From Candidatus Zhuqueibacterota bacterium (lineage in GTDB: Bacteria > Zhuqueibacterota > Zhuqueibacteria > Oceanimicrobiales > Oceanimicrobiaceae), in the NCBI GenBank assembly GCA_029261995.1, contig JAJDAF010000040.1, positions 1 through 55,345 of the forward strand: a stretch of 55,345 nucleotides of DNA, read 5' to 3'. How positions within the stretch are numbered: the first letter of the stretch is position 1; each line of letters starts with the position of its first letter. Under the pieces are notes generated by a model. That model did no database searches. It had not been told where the DNA came from and saw nothing but the letters and a program-made list of their open reading frames with translations. The position numbers were made by a program, and so were the translations under genes. Below are positions 45,208 through 53,684 of the stretch, in pieces.

Positions 45208-45744
45208 CTAGCACACCAAATCAAAATCAATAAAATCAGCGTGATGCAGAATGATGGCCTCGGGCGAGCGCGGAAAGTGGTCGCCTTCCTTCGAGTGCAC
45301 GGCAATGATGTGCATGACTTCCTCGGGAATGTCGTACTTCCAGGACAGACCGACGCCGCTAAATGGGTGGCGCAGGTACTTTCCGTGTTTGCTCTTGACG
45401 ACCTTGCCATTCTCTTTATCGTACTCGTAAAGCTTGCCAACGTCGGCGAGCAGTGCGCCCGCAACCAGAAAGTCGCGATTCACAGGTGTTTTTCGCTCGT
45501 GGTAGGCTTCTGTCAACACGTCGTCGCAGGCAACGCACATTTTGCAGACTGTGCGAACGTGCTCAAGATATGTGATCTTGACGTTTTCCGCAAGCAATGT
45601 GAAGGGAATATTTAACAATTCTTCCTTGGTCCAGTTGCGATGCTCGGTAGCCTCTATCCAGACGGCAATCGAGTTCTCTCGCAACTTCTCATCTTTGATC
45701 AGACTGAATTCGGGGATAATCTGCAGCAGAGTGGCTTTGTTCAT
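45208..45744 (-). CDS. HD-domain protein with an altered HD motif
   Basis: 178 residues resembling HD-superfamily phosphohydrolases: H62 (EHVRTV), then the position of the HD pair reads A100-D101 (LLADVGKLYEY, normally HDIGK), followed by H126, H150 and HHAD (167-170). Losing the histidine of the HD pair could abolish or change metal binding. The protein lies between the citryl-CoA lyase and the small hypothetical gene, so it belongs to the carbon operon; its substrate is unknown. Confidence 0.75.
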   Translation of the reverse strand: MNKATLLQIIPEFSLIKDEKLRENSIAVWIEATEHRNWTKEELLNIPFTLLAENVKITYLEHVRTVCKMCVACDDVLTEAYHERKTPVNRDFLVAGALLADVGKLYEYDKENGKVVKSKHGKYLRHPFSGVGLSWKYDIPEEVMHIIAVHSKEGDHFPRSPEAIILHHADFIDFDLVC

Positions 45745-45759
45745 ATTTTCCTCGTTGAT

Positions 45760-46536
45760 TTAGAGAGTACGGTCGTCGGGACCGTCGTATTCGTGGTCTT
45801 TTGGATGAATTGCCCGCATCGGTCTTTGGCGTGTCTGTTCTTCGTAGACATGGGCAACCAGCCCTGGCAGGCGAGCTATCATGAAAAATGCGTTGGCCAG
45901 CGCGGGAGAAAAATCGAGTTCGCAGAGCACCGCGGCGATGGCGCCATCGACGTTTAGCGGCAGTGTTTTGCCGGTTTGCTTGGCCAATTCAGATTCAACG
46001 GTCTCGGCGATTTCAAGGTACTTTTCGCCTGTCTTCAACTCACGCGCAAGTTTGAAGAGTTTTGTTGAACGCGGATCCTGAGTGTGCAGCCGGTGGCCGA
46101 AACCGGAAATGCGACGACGAATCTGCTTGTACTCATCGACAATTTCCTCGCATGCAACTGACACTGAGATTTGTCGGGCGCGTATTTTATCTTCCACCTG
46201 CAGCAACACACCCATGCAGTCCTCAATCGCGCCACCGTGAAACCGTGAAATCGCAAGAATACCGCTGGCCACCGCAGCGTTGAGAGGTGACCCCGTCGAG
46301 GCCACGGTGATCGCCGTGAGTGCAGAGGGTGGCGTAGCGCCGTGGTCGATGGATGACACCAGAATAGCGTCGATGATCTTGCCGACGTTCGTGCCGGGAA
46401 GTTCGCCTTTCAAGGTCAGGTAGACCACCTGGCCGAACGAGATTTCCCCCATGAGTTCATCGACGCGATAGCCCCTCAGCCGCACTTCATTTGGCTTGAT
46501 CTTGGTAATCGCTGTCTTCCAATGTAAATCACTCAT
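45760..46536 (-). CDS. citryl-CoA lyase-like short citrate synthase homologue
   Basis: 258 residues, much shorter than citrate synthase (about 430) and matching the size of stand-alone citryl-CoA lyase and of the lyase part of ATP-citrate lyase. Catalytic residues are kept: H65 (SSIDHGATPPSA), H100 (RFHGGA), H148 (GFGHRLH) and D197 (NVDGAI). Citryl-CoA lyase splits citryl-CoA into acetyl-CoA and oxaloacetate. The next genes upstream are acyl-CoA synthetase chains, as expected for a two-step citrate cleavage pair. A lyase for another 3-hydroxyacyl-CoA such as methylcitryl- or citramalyl-CoA cannot be excluded. Confidence 0.82.
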   Translation of the reverse strand: MSDLHWKTAITKIKPNEVRLRGYRVDELMGEISFGQVVYLTLKGELPGTNVGKIIDAILVSSIDHGATPPSALTAITVASTGSPLNAAVASGILAISRFHGGAIEDCMGVLLQVEDKIRARQISVSVACEEIVDEYKQIRRRISGFGHRLHTQDPRSTKLFKLARELKTGEKYLEIAETVESELAKQTGKTLPLNVDGAIAAVLCELDFSPALANAFFMIARLPGLVAHVYEEQTRQRPMRAIHPKDHEYDGPDDRTL

Positions 46537-46569
46537 ACCGTTTCCTCGTAGTGAATTGTTACTTCTCTT

Positions 46570-47469
46570 CTACTTCAAATTCGCCAGTACGCCTGCGGTG
46601 ACTTTTGGGATATCATCGAAATTCTCGACAATGTGCGCCCCAACTTCGCGCAAGCGCCTGACTTTGCTTTCGTGGGTGCCTCGATTCCCCTCGACAATGG
46701 CGCCCGCGTGCGAAAAACGGGTACCGGACTTCGCCGCCTTGCCCCCGATAAACGCAATCAGGGGCTTGGTGAATTGACCGCTTTCGATCAAATCCGCGAC
46801 TTGCTCTTCCTGAGTTGTGCCGATCTCGCCAAACATCACCACCGCGTTTGTATCCGCATCGTGCTGAAAGAGTTTCACGACCTCAGGGTGCGGTGTTCCC
46901 ACGATGGCGTCGCCGCCGACGTGAACAATCGAACTCAAGCCAATTCCGCTGCGACTGAGATAATAGGCAATCGATGAGGTAATGCCGCCGCTGCGCGAGG
47001 TCACGCCAACATTGCCTTTTTTGAACCACTCTTTCGCGGTCTTTGCGCGGCCACCCATCATGCCCAGCACGGCGCGGTCAACGCTCAACAAACCGAGGGT
47101 ATTCGGCCCCACAAATCTGGCGCCGTTGAGTTCCGCGGCCTTGGCGATTTCGAGAACATCATAAATCGGCACACGGTCGGGTACGATGACCAGCAGTTTC
47201 AAACCGGCGTCGATGGCCTCGAGTGCCGCATTGCGTACAAGAGGCGCGGGTACGAAAATCACGGAAGTATCGACTTCGGTGTTTTCGGCCGCTTCCTGCA
47301 CTGTGTCAAAAACCGGCACATCAAGAACGGTCTGATTGCCTTTGCCGGGCGTCACACCAGCCACGACCTGGGTACCGTAATCCATCATCAAGCGGGCTCG
47401 GGCCATGCCTTCACGGCCGGTGATGCCCTGCACCAAAACTTTGTTGTTTTCATTCACCAGGATTGACAT
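46570..47469 (-). CDS. succinyl-/citryl-CoA synthetase alpha chain
   Basis: 299 residues from the ATG at 47469, which overlaps the stop of the beta gene by one base. The CoA-binding Rossmann domain (VLVQGITGREGMARARLMMD), SGGITSSIAYYLSRSGIGLS and the phosphohistidine loop SGTRFSHAGAI (H254) are typical of SucD. Succinyl-CoA synthetase and citryl-CoA synthetase share this fold. Because a citryl-CoA lyase-like gene follows, the small subunit of a citryl-CoA synthetase is as likely as SucD. Confidence 0.88.
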   Translation of the reverse strand: MSILVNENNKVLVQGITGREGMARARLMMDYGTQVVAGVTPGKGNQTVLDVPVFDTVQEAAENTEVDTSVIFVPAPLVRNAALEAIDAGLKLLVIVPDRVPIYDVLEIAKAAELNGARFVGPNTLGLLSVDRAVLGMMGGRAKTAKEWFKKGNVGVTSRSGGITSSIAYYLSRSGIGLSSIVHVGGDAIVGTPHPEVVKLFQHDADTNAVVMFGEIGTTQEEQVADLIESGQFTKPLIAFIGGKAAKSGTRFSHAGAIVEGNRGTHESKVRRLREVGAHIVENFDDIPKVTAGVLANLK

Positions 47470-49019
47470 CAGGCCACCTCCCGTCGGTATTCGTCCAGAC
47501 CGGCAATGGGCAGGTCGATGTAGGCGCCGCGTTTGCCGTGGTAGATGCATTCCATCTCGCAAGCCAGGCACTCGATGCACTTGCCTGCCTTCGCATCTTC
47601 TTCAGAGATCGCAAGCACCGGCACGCCGTTTTCGACTTTGAGAATTTCCGGGATGCAGCTCTCGACGCACACTTTGTGGTCACAGTCCGCGCATGCGCCG
47701 TGGTCAAAGGTGATTGAACCAGTCAGCGTGGCAAACGAGTAGGGCTTGTCAAAAGATGGCTTCACAAACCGGCGGCCTGGCTCGGGCTCGGGCTCGAGCA
47801 CATTCTTGTCCACCAGATCGCGCAGCCGCTCGGCACAAAACTGAGCCGTGTCGTCTTTTCTGTAGCCCTCCACCGGCGCCGGAAGTCCTTTCGTGCTGGT
47901 GGTGAGGATATCAACCGCCTTGTCTTCACCATTGCCGCCAAGACGAATGACGGCGGGAATGGAAAGGTTTTCTTCAATAAAAGCTTTCGCCAGGCCGCGG
48001 GCTGAATGAAACTGCTCCTGGCTCGCGACACCCGAGCCTGAACCGAAATAGCCCAGAATGTTGGGCTGTGAAAGAATAATCTTCGCGGCGCGATAGACTT
48101 TTGAGGCAGCGGGATTGCCACTGGTATCCGTGAAGTTGGCGAGTTTGAAGCCTTGTGTGTGAGCCGCATCCATGGACATCATGGAACCGCCACCGCCGGC
48201 GCCGTGAAACCCGACAAAGCCGTCATCCTTGCTGAAGTCCTGCTCCATTTGAATGAAGTAAAAAGTACCGCGGTAGTCGTCCTTCTCGACGTCGTAGGCG
48301 ATCTTGTCGAGTTTTGACGGCGGCCGGTTCAACTCCCGTGCGATGTCGATGCCTAGGTCCGGGTGGCGAAAAACGGCATAATCGTCCACCGTAATCCGGC
48401 AATCCGCTGCCATGACTTTGCCATCGCCGGTGAGAACCAGCGGGTTGATTTCGGCGGAGCGTGCCTCGTACTTACGCGCGGCTTGCCAGAGTTTAACCAG
48501 CACGCCGGCCAATTGCATCTGCAGTTTTCCATGAATTCCGGTCTTGCGTACCAGGTTGCGCGCCTGGTAGTCCCGCAGTCCGGTTTGAATATCGATCTCC
48601 GCTTTCGCGACCTTGTCGGGATGCGCTTCCGCGATTTCTTCGATGCCAGTGCCGCCCATGGAGCTAAAAATAATAACCGGGCACTGCGCCGAGTCGTCGA
48701 TAATAATGCCGCAATAAAACTCACGCTCGATGGTGATTTGCTCTTCGACCAGCAGCGTGTCGATTTCAAAATCTTTGACCTTCAAGCCAAACAGTTTTTC
48801 TGACTTGGCTTTTGCTTCTTCGGGAGAATCGGCGAACTGAATGCCGCCAAAAGCTGCCCGTTTTGTGGTCCAGACCTGAGCCTTGACCACGACTGGCTTG
48901 TTCAGGGCCTTGGCCGCGGCCAAGACTTCATCCGGACTGGATGCTGTCTGACCGGCAGGCGTTGGCACCTTGAAACCCGCCAGGATTTCTTTGCCTTTGT
49001 ATTCGTGAAGTCTCGCCAT
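47469..49019 (-). CDS. succinyl-/citryl-CoA synthetase beta chain fused to a ferredoxin domain
   Basis: 516 residues. Residues 1-410 are an ATP-grasp acyl-CoA synthetase beta chain (LHEYKGKEIL, VVVKAQVW, SSMGGTGIEEIAE, SAEINPLVLTGDGKVMAADC). Residues about 430-500 add eight cysteines in two [4Fe-4S] patterns: C443, C446, C451, C455 and C481, C484, C487, C491. SucC is normally about 390 residues without such a tail. The fused clusters suggest electron transfer tied to CoA-ester formation, docking of a ferredoxin-using oxidoreductase, or a redox sensor. The frame is continuous, with no stop between the parts. The alpha chain gene follows with overlap. Confidence 0.88.
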   Translation of the reverse strand: MARLHEYKGKEILAGFKVPTPAGQTASSPDEVLAAAKALNKPVVVKAQVWTTKRAAFGGIQFADSPEEAKAKSEKLFGLKVKDFEIDTLLVEEQITIEREFYCGIIIDDSAQCPVIIFSSMGGTGIEEIAEAHPDKVAKAEIDIQTGLRDYQARNLVRKTGIHGKLQMQLAGVLVKLWQAARKYEARSAEINPLVLTGDGKVMAADCRITVDDYAVFRHPDLGIDIARELNRPPSKLDKIAYDVEKDDYRGTFYFIQMEQDFSKDDGFVGFHGAGGGGSMMSMDAAHTQGFKLANFTDTSGNPAASKVYRAAKIILSQPNILGYFGSGSGVASQEQFHSARGLAKAFIEENLSIPAVIRLGGNGEDKAVDILTTSTKGLPAPVEGYRKDDTAQFCAERLRDLVDKNVLEPEPEPGRRFVKPSFDKPYSFATLTGSITFDHGACADCDHKVCVESCIPEILKVENGVPVLAISEEDAKAGKCIECLACEMECIYHGKRGAYIDLPIAGLDEYRREVA

Positions 49020-49034
49020 AGTTCTTCCCGCGCA

Positions 49035-49727
49035 TCAGGCCGAAGCCCGATACTCATGGTCCTCCTCCAGATTATCGAACTGTTGGTTAAAATGAATTCC
49101 AAAAACGCACTCGAATTGACGTACCACCCTCTCTATCGCGACGGCCATGTCTACTTCTCTTCCCAACAGCTTGCGTAGTGAAGTCACGGACTTATCGCCG
49201 ATGCCACACGGTACGATGTGAGTGAAGAAACCGAGGTCCGTGTTGACGTTGAACGCAAAGCCGTGCATGGTCACCCAGCGGCTGATTTTAACTCCGATTG
49301 CCGCGATTTTCGCACCATCCACCCAGACTCCGGTTAATCCAGGAACGCGTTCGGCCTGAACTTGGTACTCAGCCAGAGTCAAGATGATGACTTTCTCCAG
49401 GTCACGAAGGAAGCGCAGCGTGTCAAGGTAGTGGTCGTGTAGATCAAGAATCGGGTAGCCAACGATCTGGCCCGGTCCGTGATAGGTGATGTCTCCACCG
49501 CGGTCGATGCGATGGACTTTGATGCCACGATGGTTCAGCAAACGCTCATCGGTGACCAGGTTGGCTTCATCGCCGGATTTGCCGATCGTGTAGGTGTGCG
49601 GGTGTTCGGTGAGAATCAGCGTGTCCGGCACGTCGTGTTGTACCCGGCGGCGGTGCAGTCGTTTTTGGTAGTCCCAGGCGGTCTGGTAGTCAAGGCGCCC
49701 GGCATGAATTAGGGTTGCTGCTTTCAT
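49035..49727 (-). CDS. lipB: octanoyl-(acyl-carrier protein) transferase
   Basis: LipB moves octanoate from acyl-carrier protein to lipoyl domains, the step before LipA. From ATG 49727 it has 230 residues; a longer frame to 49868 only antisenses or overlaps lpd. Motifs: LTEHPHTYTIGKSG, DRGGDITYHGPGQIVGYPI, GVWVDGAKIAAIGVKISRW (catalytic Lys) and PCGIGDKSVTSL (catalytic Cys). It starts 4 bases behind lpd. Confidence 0.95.
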   Translation of the reverse strand: MKAATLIHAGRLDYQTAWDYQKRLHRRRVQHDVPDTLILTEHPHTYTIGKSGDEANLVTDERLLNHRGIKVHRIDRGGDITYHGPGQIVGYPILDLHDHYLDTLRFLRDLEKVIILTLAEYQVQAERVPGLTGVWVDGAKIAAIGVKISRWVTMHGFAFNVNTDLGFFTHIVPCGIGDKSVTSLRKLLGREVDMAVAIERVVRQFECVFGIHFNQQFDNLEEDHEYRASA

Positions 49728-49731
49728 AGCC

Positions 49732-51135
49732 TCAAATGTGGATCGCTTGGCCAACTGCGTCGCCTGCAGCTTCCATGACGGCCTCGGAAAGGGTTGGGTG
49801 CGCGTGAACTGTCTTGAGCACCTCGGTGTAAGTCGTCTCGAGCGACTTCGCCAGACCAAGCTCGGCAATCATGTCAGTAGCCTCAACGCCGATGATGTGG
49901 GCGCCGAGGAGTTCGCCATACTGCTCGTCAAAGATGAGTTTGACCATGCCGTCGATTTCACCAACGGCAATCGACTTGCCGTTTGCCCTGAACGGGAACC
50001 GGCCGATTTTGAGTTTGTGGCCCGCTTCCAGGGCCTTCTTTTCAGTCATTCCGACGCTTGCGACTTGTGGCTGGCAGTAGGTGCAGCCGGGGATGTTGGT
50101 GTAGTCCACAGGCGTAGGGTCGTGCCCGGCAAGTTTCTCCACCATGAAGACGGCCTCGGCCGAGGCGACGTGGGCCAGCAGAGGCGGTCCGATAACATCG
50201 CCGACGGCGTAAATGCCCTGAACGTTGGTTTGGTACTTCTCGTCAACCCTAATGAACCCCCGATCTGCAGCAACGCTAACATTCTCAAGGCCAACACCTT
50301 CAGTCAGGCCGCCAAAACCGACCGCCATGAGCGCCATGTCCGCCTTGACCTCCTTGGACGTCCCGTCTTTTGCGCCGACCGTCACTGAAACGCCTTTGGC
50401 CGAGGTCTTGACCGATTCGACTTTGGTTTCCGTCAGCAGGTCTATTTTTCTCTTCTTGAAACTGCGCTGCAAATGGCCCACGATCTCTTCATCCTCGAAA
50501 GGCAGGATGTGCGGCATCATTTCAACAATCGTGACCTTGACGCCAAACGCGTTGTAGAAATAGGCGAACTCGATGCCGATGGGTCCGCCGCCAATGATGA
50601 CCATGGATTTTGGCAGCTTGTCCAGCACCAGGGCTTCACGGCTTGAGATGATCTTCTTGCCGTCGATTTCCACACCAGGCAAAGAGCGCGTGTAACCGCC
50701 GGTAGCCACTACAATGTTTTTCGCTTTTACCACAGTTGCCACTGCCTCACCATTTGACACCTCAATCACGCCTTTTGACGCAATTCTTCCTGCGCCCTTC
50801 AGGTGGAGAACCTTGTTCTTGCGCATCAGAAAATCCACGCCCTTGCTAAGCTGGTCAGCTACCGCGCGGCTGCGTTTGATGATTTTCTTGGTATCAAACT
50901 GAACCTCCGGCACCTGCAGGCCGAAGGAGTCTGCTTCCTGAATGAGGCGGTAGACTTCGGCACTGCGCAAGAGGGCCTTGCTCGGAATGCACCCCCAGTT
51001 CAGGCAGAGACCACCGAGCTTATCTTTTTCGATGATGCATGTTTTCATGCCCAGTTGCGTCGCCCGGATGGCGGCAACATAGCCGCCCGGACCGCCACCA
51101 ATTATGGCGATATCAACATTTTCTGTTTTGGCCAT
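49732..51135 (-). CDS. lpd: dihydrolipoamide dehydrogenase (E3)
   Basis: 467 residues. FAD site IIGGGPGGYVAAIRA, redox-active disulfide GGLCLNWGCIPSKALL (C44, C49), NAD site VIIGGGPIGIEFAYF and the C-terminal catalytic HAHPTLSEAVMEAA. It reoxidises the lipoyl groups of the 2-oxoacid dehydrogenase whose E2 is at 26037. Its start overlaps the YpdA-like gene by 23 bases. Confidence 0.96.
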   Translation of the reverse strand: MAKTENVDIAIIGGGPGGYVAAIRATQLGMKTCIIEKDKLGGLCLNWGCIPSKALLRSAEVYRLIQEADSFGLQVPEVQFDTKKIIKRSRAVADQLSKGVDFLMRKNKVLHLKGAGRIASKGVIEVSNGEAVATVVKAKNIVVATGGYTRSLPGVEIDGKKIISSREALVLDKLPKSMVIIGGGPIGIEFAYFYNAFGVKVTIVEMMPHILPFEDEEIVGHLQRSFKKRKIDLLTETKVESVKTSAKGVSVTVGAKDGTSKEVKADMALMAVGFGGLTEGVGLENVSVAADRGFIRVDEKYQTNVQGIYAVGDVIGPPLLAHVASAEAVFMVEKLAGHDPTPVDYTNIPGCTYCQPQVASVGMTEKKALEAGHKLKIGRFPFRANGKSIAVGEIDGMVKLIFDEQYGELLGAHIIGVEATDMIAELGLAKSLETTYTEVLKTVHAHPTLSEAVMEAAGDAVGQAIHI

Positions 51136-52096
51136 TCAGGATGTGTCCTATGATTTTCGTTCCGTGTTCGCGAGAGTTTTCAATGAAAACTTTGCTGCCT
51201 TCAGAACCGGCAGTAATGACGCCGGCAATATAAATACCCGGCACGTTAGTTTCAAGTGTATTCGGGTTGTGAACCGGAGTGTACCGGGACTGTAATTCGA
51301 CACCCATTTGGGTCAGAAAACCGGTGTCGGGATTGTAACCGATGAGCGCGAAAACAAAATCATTTTCAAGCTCTGATTCACGTCCCTGTGCGTCGCGCAC
51401 GATGATGGTGTCTTCCCTAATGTCCGTGATAACCGTGTTGAACAAGGCCTTGATCTTGCCTTCCTTAACCCGATTCTTGATGTCCGGCAAGATCCAGTAC
51501 TTTACCGATTTGCCGAAGTCGTCGTGGCGATGAATTATGGTCACATCGACGCCGTTCTTGTAGAGCTCAAGGGCCGCCTCCACTGCCGAATTCTTGCCAC
51601 CAATAACTGCGACCTTCTTACGGTAGAAACTGTGCGCCTCAGTGTAGTAATGGCTGACCTTCGGCAGGTTTTCGCCTGGTACTGCCATCAGGTTGGGGTT
51701 GTCGTATTGGCCCGTCGCCACCACGACATTGCGCGCACGATATGAGCCTTTCGTGCTGGCAACGGTGAACTCGCCAACCGTTCCGGTAACGGACTCTACC
51801 CTCTCGAACAGCTTGATATTAAGGCGGTGATGTTCACTCACGAGCCGATAATATTTCAGCATATCGGCGCGAGTCGGCTTCTCGGTCTGAATGATCAGGG
51901 GAACATCACCAATTTCGAGTAACTCAGGCGTGGAGAAAAAAATCATGTTGACGGGGAAATGAAAAATGGAGTTAACCAGACTTCCCTTCTCAAGGACCAG
52001 GCAGCTAAGATTTGCTTTCTGCGCATCAATTGCACAGGCGAGACCGGCAGGGCCGGACCCGATAATTAGAACGTCGTAGATATTGTCTGATGCCAC
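51113..52096 (-). CDS. YpdA-like NAD(P)H-dependent flavoprotein
   Basis: 327 residues with two dinucleotide folds: FAD site LIIGSGPAGLACAIDA and NAD(P)H site VAVIGGKNSAVEAALEL. It is thioredoxin-reductase-like but lacks the CxxC pair, with SIFHFPVNMIFFSTPELLEIG and the C-terminal IYIAGVITAGSEGSKVFIENSR typical of YpdA, the bacillithiol disulfide reductase. It may reduce bacillithiol or another low-molecular thiol disulfide. Its stop overlaps lpd. Confidence 0.85.
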   Translation of the reverse strand: MASDNIYDVLIIGSGPAGLACAIDAQKANLSCLVLEKGSLVNSIFHFPVNMIFFSTPELLEIGDVPLIIQTEKPTRADMLKYYRLVSEHHRLNIKLFERVESVTGTVGEFTVASTKGSYRARNVVVATGQYDNPNLMAVPGENLPKVSHYYTEAHSFYRKKVAVIGGKNSAVEAALELYKNGVDVTIIHRHDDFGKSVKYWILPDIKNRVKEGKIKALFNTVITDIREDTIIVRDAQGRESELENDFVFALIGYNPDTGFLTQMGVELQSRYTPVHNPNTLETNVPGIYIAGVITAGSEGSKVFIENSREHGTKIIGHILNGQNRKC

Positions 52097-52165
52097 GGAA
52101 TTGAGCTTATCCTTTCTTATTGCGCTGCCCGGTCGCGTGCCGCGTCTTCGAGCGCGCTCTTCCTG

Positions 52166-52291
52166 TCACTCTCTAAGCAGAGCGAGAATCACGGTGTTCA
52201 CCAATCGATAGACGGTTTTGCTGTCATTTTCAGAACGCCCTCTTAATCCAGGACGGCTCTCCTGAAGGACAGAGTTGAGGGCGGTACGCAC
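52166..52291 (-). CDS. small frame coupled to the LeuC-type gene
   Basis: A 41-codon frame from a GTG that overlaps the LeuC-type stop in TAGTG. The product (RTALNSVLQESRPGLRGRSE then TVYRLVNTVILALLRE) has no family I know. It is not the LeuD small subunit. May be a coupled micro-gene or chance. Confidence 0.3.
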   Translation of the reverse strand: MRTALNSVLQESRPGLRGRSENDSKTVYRLVNTVILALLRE

Positions 52292-53565
52292 TATCCGACC
52301 ACATCCCGCGGATCCGATATGACACCGCGGACTGCTGTGGCCGCAGCCACAGCCGGACTGACCAAATAGACATCGGATTCGGTGTGTCCGTTTCTGCCAA
52401 CAAAGTTTCGGTTGGTGGTAAAGACGCCAACTTCGTCCTTGGCCATGACCCCCATGTGCGCGCCGAAGCATGCACCGCAGGTCGGCGGGCCGATGGAAGC
52501 GCCGGCTTCGTGAAATATCTCGGCGAGCCCTTCTTTCAGCATTTGGTGGTAAATGGTCTCGGTAGCGGGCACGACCACCATTCTGGTCTTGCTGTGAACC
52601 TTGCGCCCCTTGAGAACTTCCGCTGCGATACGTAAGTCTTCAATCCGGCCATTCGTGCAGGAGCCAATGTAAACTTGATCGACATGCACGGGGTCGGCTT
52701 CGGCCACTGGAATGACATTGCCAGGCAAATGCGGCTTGGCTATCATGGGCTGCAGGTCGCTGACATCGTAGTTCAATTCGCGGCAATAGCGCGCATCTTC
52801 GTCAGGCTCGAAGAACATCCACTCTTCCTCGGGCTTTGTGGCGCGCTCTCTGAGATACTCACGCGTCTTCTCATCCGCGATTACCACGCCATTCTTGCCG
52901 CCGCACTCGATGGTCATGTTTGCGAAAACAAAGCGGTCATACATAGGCATGTTCTCGATGGTCGGGCCGCCGAACTCCAGGGCGCGATAGGTGCCGCCCT
53001 CCAGGCCGAGGTCGCGGCAGACCATCAGCATCATGTCTTTGCCAGCCACCCACTCCGGCAGAGTGCCCGTGAACCGAATCTTGATCGATTCCGGCACTCG
53101 CAGCCAGGTTTCACCCAGAATCCAGGCGGCAGCCATGTCCGTGCTGCCGACGCCACTGGCGAAACAACCGAGTGCGCCGTAAGTAGTGCTGTGCGAATCT
53201 GCTCCCAACACCACATCGCCGGGATGAATCAAACCCTGCTCAGGCAGCAATTGGTGCGAAATTCCTGAACGCCCGACTTCATAGTAGTATTCGATTTCCT
53301 GTTCGCGCGCGAAATTGCGCATGATTTTGGAAAACTCCGCCGATTTGATATCTTTGGCAGGCACGAGATGGTCGTGAACCAGCGGCACTTTGCGGGTGTC
53401 AAACACCTTTTCGCCACCCATTTCTTCGAAGACTTTAATGGTGAGAGGCGACGAAATGTCCGTCGCCATGGCGATGTCGATCTTTGCGACGATCAAATCT
53501 CCAGGCGAGACATGTTCCAGGCCGGCGCGATTCGCAAGAATCTTTTCGGTTAAGGTCATTCCCAT
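52291..53565 (-). CDS. LeuC/aconitase-type hydro-lyase large subunit
   Basis: 424 residues from ATG 53565 (AGAGG upstream; the longer frame to 53691 lacks a site). It has the large-subunit signatures of the type II LeuC group: VPLVHDHLVPA, VVLGADSHSTTYGALGCFASGVG, GSCTNGRIEDLR and PPTCGACFGAHMG, the last two with the three [4Fe-4S] cysteines. Such enzymes isomerise isopropylmalate, homocitrate, citrate or dimethylmalate together with a separate small swivel subunit. No LeuD gene is near it. In this cluster an aconitase-like role on citrate is attractive but unproven. Confidence 0.88.
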   Translation of the reverse strand: MGMTLTEKILANRAGLEHVSPGDLIVAKIDIAMATDISSPLTIKVFEEMGGEKVFDTRKVPLVHDHLVPAKDIKSAEFSKIMRNFAREQEIEYYYEVGRSGISHQLLPEQGLIHPGDVVLGADSHSTTYGALGCFASGVGSTDMAAAWILGETWLRVPESIKIRFTGTLPEWVAGKDMMLMVCRDLGLEGGTYRALEFGGPTIENMPMYDRFVFANMTIECGGKNGVVIADEKTREYLRERATKPEEEWMFFEPDEDARYCRELNYDVSDLQPMIAKPHLPGNVIPVAEADPVHVDQVYIGSCTNGRIEDLRIAAEVLKGRKVHSKTRMVVVPATETIYHQMLKEGLAEIFHEAGASIGPPTCGACFGAHMGVMAKDEVGVFTTNRNFVGRNGHTESDVYLVSPAVAAATAVRGVISDPRDVVG

Positions 53566-53599
53566 ATTCGTGCCTCTGTTTGGTTTAGTGGTCCATTTC

Positions 53600-53617
53600 G
53601 CTTCAAATCTTTGAAGC
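53600..53617. promoter_or_regulatory. 18-bp palindrome at the LeuC-type transcription start
   Basis: GCTTCAAATCTTTGAAGC, 8-bp arms around TC. It covers the predicted transcription start of the minus promoter at 53621-53649, the place where a repressor would act. Confidence 0.5.
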
Positions 53618-53620
53618 CTG

Positions 53621-53649
53621 AGTATAGTAAAAAACGCAGCAAATTTCAA
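53621..53649 (-). promoter_or_regulatory. promoter of the carbon/complex I gene run
   Basis: TTGAAA (53644-53649), 17 bases, TATACT (53621-53626) on the minus strand, 56 bases before the LeuC-type ATG. No other strong minus promoter was seen down to nuoI, apart from the insertion near 41.4 kb, so this may drive a long operon. Confidence 0.6.
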
Positions 53650-53684
53650 GAGCGATTTTCGACCTTTGTAACGGCAGAAAGGGG

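Noticed and set aside
47470-47580. longer start for the synthetase alpha chain
   Set aside because: The extra codons overlap the ferredoxin tail of the beta chain out of frame; the ATG at 47469 begins the conserved sequence.
49728-49868. longer lipB start
   Set aside because: The extra 47 codons lie over the end of lpd and look like frame noise; ATG 49727 begins the conserved protein.
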